A stretch of DNA of 64,000 nucleotides from Phytoseiulus persimilis. Taxonomy: Eukaryota > Arthropoda > Arachnida > Mesostigmata > Phytoseiidae. Every line of letters begins with the position of its first letter. Positions within the stretch are counted from its first letter, which is position 1. The stretch is taken from the NCBI GenBank assembly GCA_037576195.1, contig CM075102.1:13698745-13762744 (forward strand), given 5' to 3'. The translations under genes and the position numbers were made by a program. The notes beneath the pieces are model-generated. The model had not been told where the DNA came from and ran no database searches. It saw only the letters and a program-made list of their open reading frames with translations. Below are positions 60,412 through 64,000 of this stretch, piece after piece.

Positions 60412-63400
60412 GAAGGACAACAACAACAACAACAACTAACCGCTACTTTCGCTTTGAGCCGCTCTCCGGGATGAACCACTGGCCGACAGAGACTGGGATT
60501 TAAATGAAAACAAAAATTATCGAAACCAATCAATCGAAATGAATCAACCGACCCGAGCAAATTGGAGAAACCGGGAACACGATCGCTCTCATCCGATTCT
60601 GCGAGTCCACTGACCTCGTCTAGTGTTGAGACCGCGCTGTTGCGACACTATTCCTCTCTCTCCCTCTCTCCTTCCGGATGCAGACTCACCGGATTATCAT
60701 CAGGTCCGTAGATTGACGTCCGTCTTACTGAGATTTCCGCCTCGAAGGCTGTGTTGCTACCGAGTACGCACCTGAGGGTTTGAGTCGTCATCATCGACGA
60801 CATCGACTGAAACGACGACGACGGCGAACCGTGATCTCCCCGAGTGAGAGAGAAAGTTAACCCGCAATCGAATGAATCGAGACGAAGATCCAGCAACCTC
60901 GAAAGAAGAGCACCAGGAGCAGACGGTCGCTGACGAATCGCCTTCGATTCTCGACTATCGGCAGTTCGCGCGGCTGAGTTTCCGCGAGCAATGAAACTCG
61001 ATAAGCTGTCTCCATCTTCTTCGAAGAGTTTTCGCGATCCGACTCCGAAGTGCTCCAATCGGAACAAACTCGCCACGCAACGAATCCACAGAACGGACTC
61101 GTGCAAGTGAGCAATCAAAGAATCAAGAAACCGTCTCCAAAGCCAACAACAAAACAATCATCAAAATGAAATCGTTCAAACGACTGGAATGAAGTTTCAA
61201 GCAAGCATTGCAACTATCCAGATCATCTGAGCGGCCAGTCGTTGATCCCTTCGGCGAGAAAGAGCCTCGATATGAAATTAACGTGCACTATCTCTCTTCT
61301 ACAATCTATCAATCAATTCATCAAGAAATCTTTGACTCCAATCTGTATATTTCTCTGAGTGAGTGAGCAAGTTCTGGCGCGCTCTGCAAGCCCTTTTCTG
61401 CAAGGTGAGTGGCGACCCATCAAGTGAAGAGGTGCCTGCCCAGTTCGTCGCTTCCTGAAGAGCTGGGGCGGGTCGCCGCCGTCATCATCAATCCGCTTAC
61501 CACAGTCGATAGTTGTCAGACGAACACAGACGAACGTCAGTCACCCAGACGGCCAGCCGGACTACTGGACGAGATAGAGAAGCTGGAACGAGAAATGACT
61601 GTCTGGTTTCCACACTCCACCTTACTTACTACAACTGAACGATGATGCAATTGTCGGTCGGTCGGAGCCAACTGTTGAACGATGGTTGTCAGGACCGCTC
61701 ACTGAGCTTAAAGGGTAAAGCCACGCGCTAGAACGGTCATTTCAAGAAGGACCGACTTCTTCTAAATCGATTCTCAAGTAACAATCTACTATACCTACTA
61801 CTACTACTACTCTCTACTAATCCGCAAAAAGGACATGCGAGCCTCAGAGCCGCCTCGGAGAGGGGAAGGCTCCGCTAAGGTCCTAACATCGTCCTTCGAA
61901 ACACGATAGGAAAATCAAGTTCAAAACTGATTCATCAATCAAACCGATTAACAAAATGACACCTTCTCAATGTTGAGCCCTGCTGAGAATCTGCCGCCGC
62001 CGGATTTGTGGTACGGGACTGGAGCCCCGTGACTCCGGTTGGCCGTACCACAGTGGAACCACACCGGGCAAAGGACGACTCGTTAGTGGACCATCGACAC
62101 CGGTCGGCAGTTCGCGGGCCAAGGCTCCAAATGGACGAACATCGAATCAGATATGTGTATTAATATTGTTATAATCGACATTTATCGAACCCATCGATAG
62201 ATATGTGTGACATCAATGAAAAACGAGCGTACCATCATCTATGACAACAGCAAAACTTATTCCAACAACATCTACAAGAACATCAGCAACAACAGAACAG
62301 CTGCGAGTACAGCTGAATACCGAACAACACTACCAACATCTACAACAGCAAGAACGTGTATCGCTTGTTGTAGGTCGCAATCGACTTAGTCATGATCGCC
62401 TCGATCTACCCAACCACTCGGAGAAGAGCCTGTCAGCGGATTCACGCAAGTACCAACCACCCATGCTAAAATCTGCTGCTGGTTCACTTCTTCAGCTGTT
62501 GAAACCTGTCTCAGCTCATTGTTGTCCAATGTTAGCTGGGCAGGAGGTATGGCGATTGATGACCAAACGATAAGCAGAATCATGCCAACAACAACATCAA
62601 CATCGATAACAACAACAAACAAACAGCAAAACCTTATCCAACGTCCAATATCCAAAGACCAAACGAATCTCGAAAGTATTATCATCATAATAATCCATAT
62701 TGATATCATCATAACAACAACAGCAGCAGCTACTACTGCTGAAACAACTTCAATATCCATTCAATATCCTACTTATCCACATACTGACCGGTTATCTGCG
62801 CCCGTATTAATCCCACATACTATCATCGTATTACTATAACCACTATAGCGGATACTACAACTGATACGACGAAAAATACAACAACTACTATTACTGCAAC
62901 CACTGTCCTTATTGTACTGGCATCATGAAACAGCACCCACTCTTTGAGCATACCGGCTACCTCTTCAAGCTAACTGATCAGCTATGGTCGTTCGTTCACA
63001 CACAGACACTGCAGGCAGAGAGAACGATTCGAGAGCGAGAAGACACCATCTCCCCACATCTCAAATAGCATTGCAAAAAATGGGGTGCCAGCCTCCATCA
63101 TTGAAACAGCTCATTGAGCTAGAACTGCAACCATACTACAATCCTATCTAGCCAGCCAGCTAGCTAACAACTCAGCTACTGTGCGTTCTCCGTTCACCGA
63201 TCATAACAGCTTCGTCAAACCGAGGCTGCGAACGGTCTCTGTACCGTAGGCAACAACTAGCGATAGCTCATTGACAGACGAATACAGCAAGAACAGAATG
63301 AACAGCAGCTACCCATTCGTTCAGTTACACGGTGTGGCATAAGCAACGCAACGATACAGATCATCAGAGAACCCCTGCCGCTTTTGGATTTGCTTCAATA

Positions 63401-64000
63401 TGGAGACAGACGAAAAATAAGCTCACAAAGTAGGAAAACGCGATGTTCAAGTGTTCGACTCGAACAGACGTCCACCATAGGCTCTGAGTTTTCGTTCACT
63501 TTTTCATCATGGAACGGCTTCGTAACCATTGTGATCATGTGACTTCAGACGCCGGAAGCATATGATTCTCCGCAAAATTTCCCTCACCAACCCTGAATAG
63601 GGCCTACTTGTATGATGCTGAGCAGCTGTCTTGGACGCTGCTCAAGCTGGAGGCAATGGGATCGCAGAAACTGGGAATTAGCGAGAGGAGAAATTTCTTG
63701 CTCTGAACATCCTTGTCGACGAAGAGATTGATGTCGACGGAACAGACGACGTCGACATGGGCAATCAAGCATTTTGGAATCGCGTCAGTTGCAACCCGTT
63801 GATATGCACGTTGGGACTTTGGAGAAAAGGCAGGTCTCCGATGCCCCGTGCGCTGGAATCGGCTTCAACAAAAGGTGGGTTGGGTTGTGATTCAGAAGAG
63901 AAATTCGGAAACATCCACCCGGTCACCTCTGTGTGTTCCTCGCCACCTGTGTTCTAACAACGTTGCGTTCATCCGTAGTAGCGTTTGGAAGTCACCGTGA
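60412..64000 (+). other. ADAR 3' flank and probable 3' UTR
   Basis: After the TAA come CAA repeats and a long stretch rich in CAA, ATC and CTA simple sequence (for example ACTACTACT near 61798), typical of a long 3' UTR. No AATAAA hexamer was found in about 3.6 kb; an AATAAG lies at about 63416. A strong donor-like CTGCAAG|GTGAGT occurs at 61406. Confidence 0.4.
62007..62052 (+). other. Stable RNA hairpin in the ADAR 3' flank
   Basis: TGTGGTACGG (62007-62016) pairs perfectly with CCGTACCACA (62043-62052). An inner 7-bp stem (62018-62024 with 62033-62039, one G-U) closes an 8-nt loop. The internal loop between the stems is small. Confidence 0.6.

Overview
The window is nuclear DNA from an animal, most likely an arthropod and probably a mite. 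Three things point that way: genes broken by short GT-AG introns (77-410 nt, apart from one 9.1-kb intron), a complete yolk-protein (vitellogenin) gene, and a metazoan ADAR gene. Base composition is near 50% GC, and the Q/H-rich vitellogenin tail looks mite-like. A phytoseiid predatory mite such as Galendromus/Metaseiulus is my best guess from composition and compactness, but this is inference. Nothing prokaryotic was seen: no operons, CRISPR arrays or rRNA.

Layout. Positions 1-9.6 kb hold no gene I can support. They carry a decayed LINE tail (about 5330-5896), a 1.19-kb terminal-inverted-repeat element with a GTAA target duplication (6791-7987) and a 0.6-kb foldback (9002-9620). The minus-strand vitellogenin gene follows, from a TATA box near 16.13 kb to a poly(A) signal at 9701; it has four coding exons and encodes 1843 aa. 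From 16.1 to 44.3 kb the sequence is gene-poor. It contains a 0.95-kb foldback element (21622-22576), a hAT-like terminus (26797) and one plausible small three-exon gene of 101 aa (29556-33761) with a 26-G run in its first intron.

The right third is one large plus-strand gene, ADAR (adenosine deaminase acting on RNA). Its leader is GC-rich and full of simple repeats (from about 44.34 kb). Six coding exons (47421-60411) predict 1151 aa in the order Z-alpha, Z-alpha, Gln/Ala-rich linker, one dsRBD and the deaminase domain. A possible second first exon at 53606-53635 has the same splice phase and would give an isoform lacking the first Z-alpha. This parallels the vertebrate ADAR1 p150/p110 pair and is the most exciting feature of the window. 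The 3' flank is rich in CAA/ACT repeats and holds a strong hairpin.

The two main genes have unrelated roles, yolk provision and RNA editing / Z-nucleic-acid sensing, and nothing suggests shared regulation. Exon boundaries were worked out by hand from GT-AG signals, reading phase and family motifs; no transcript data were available.
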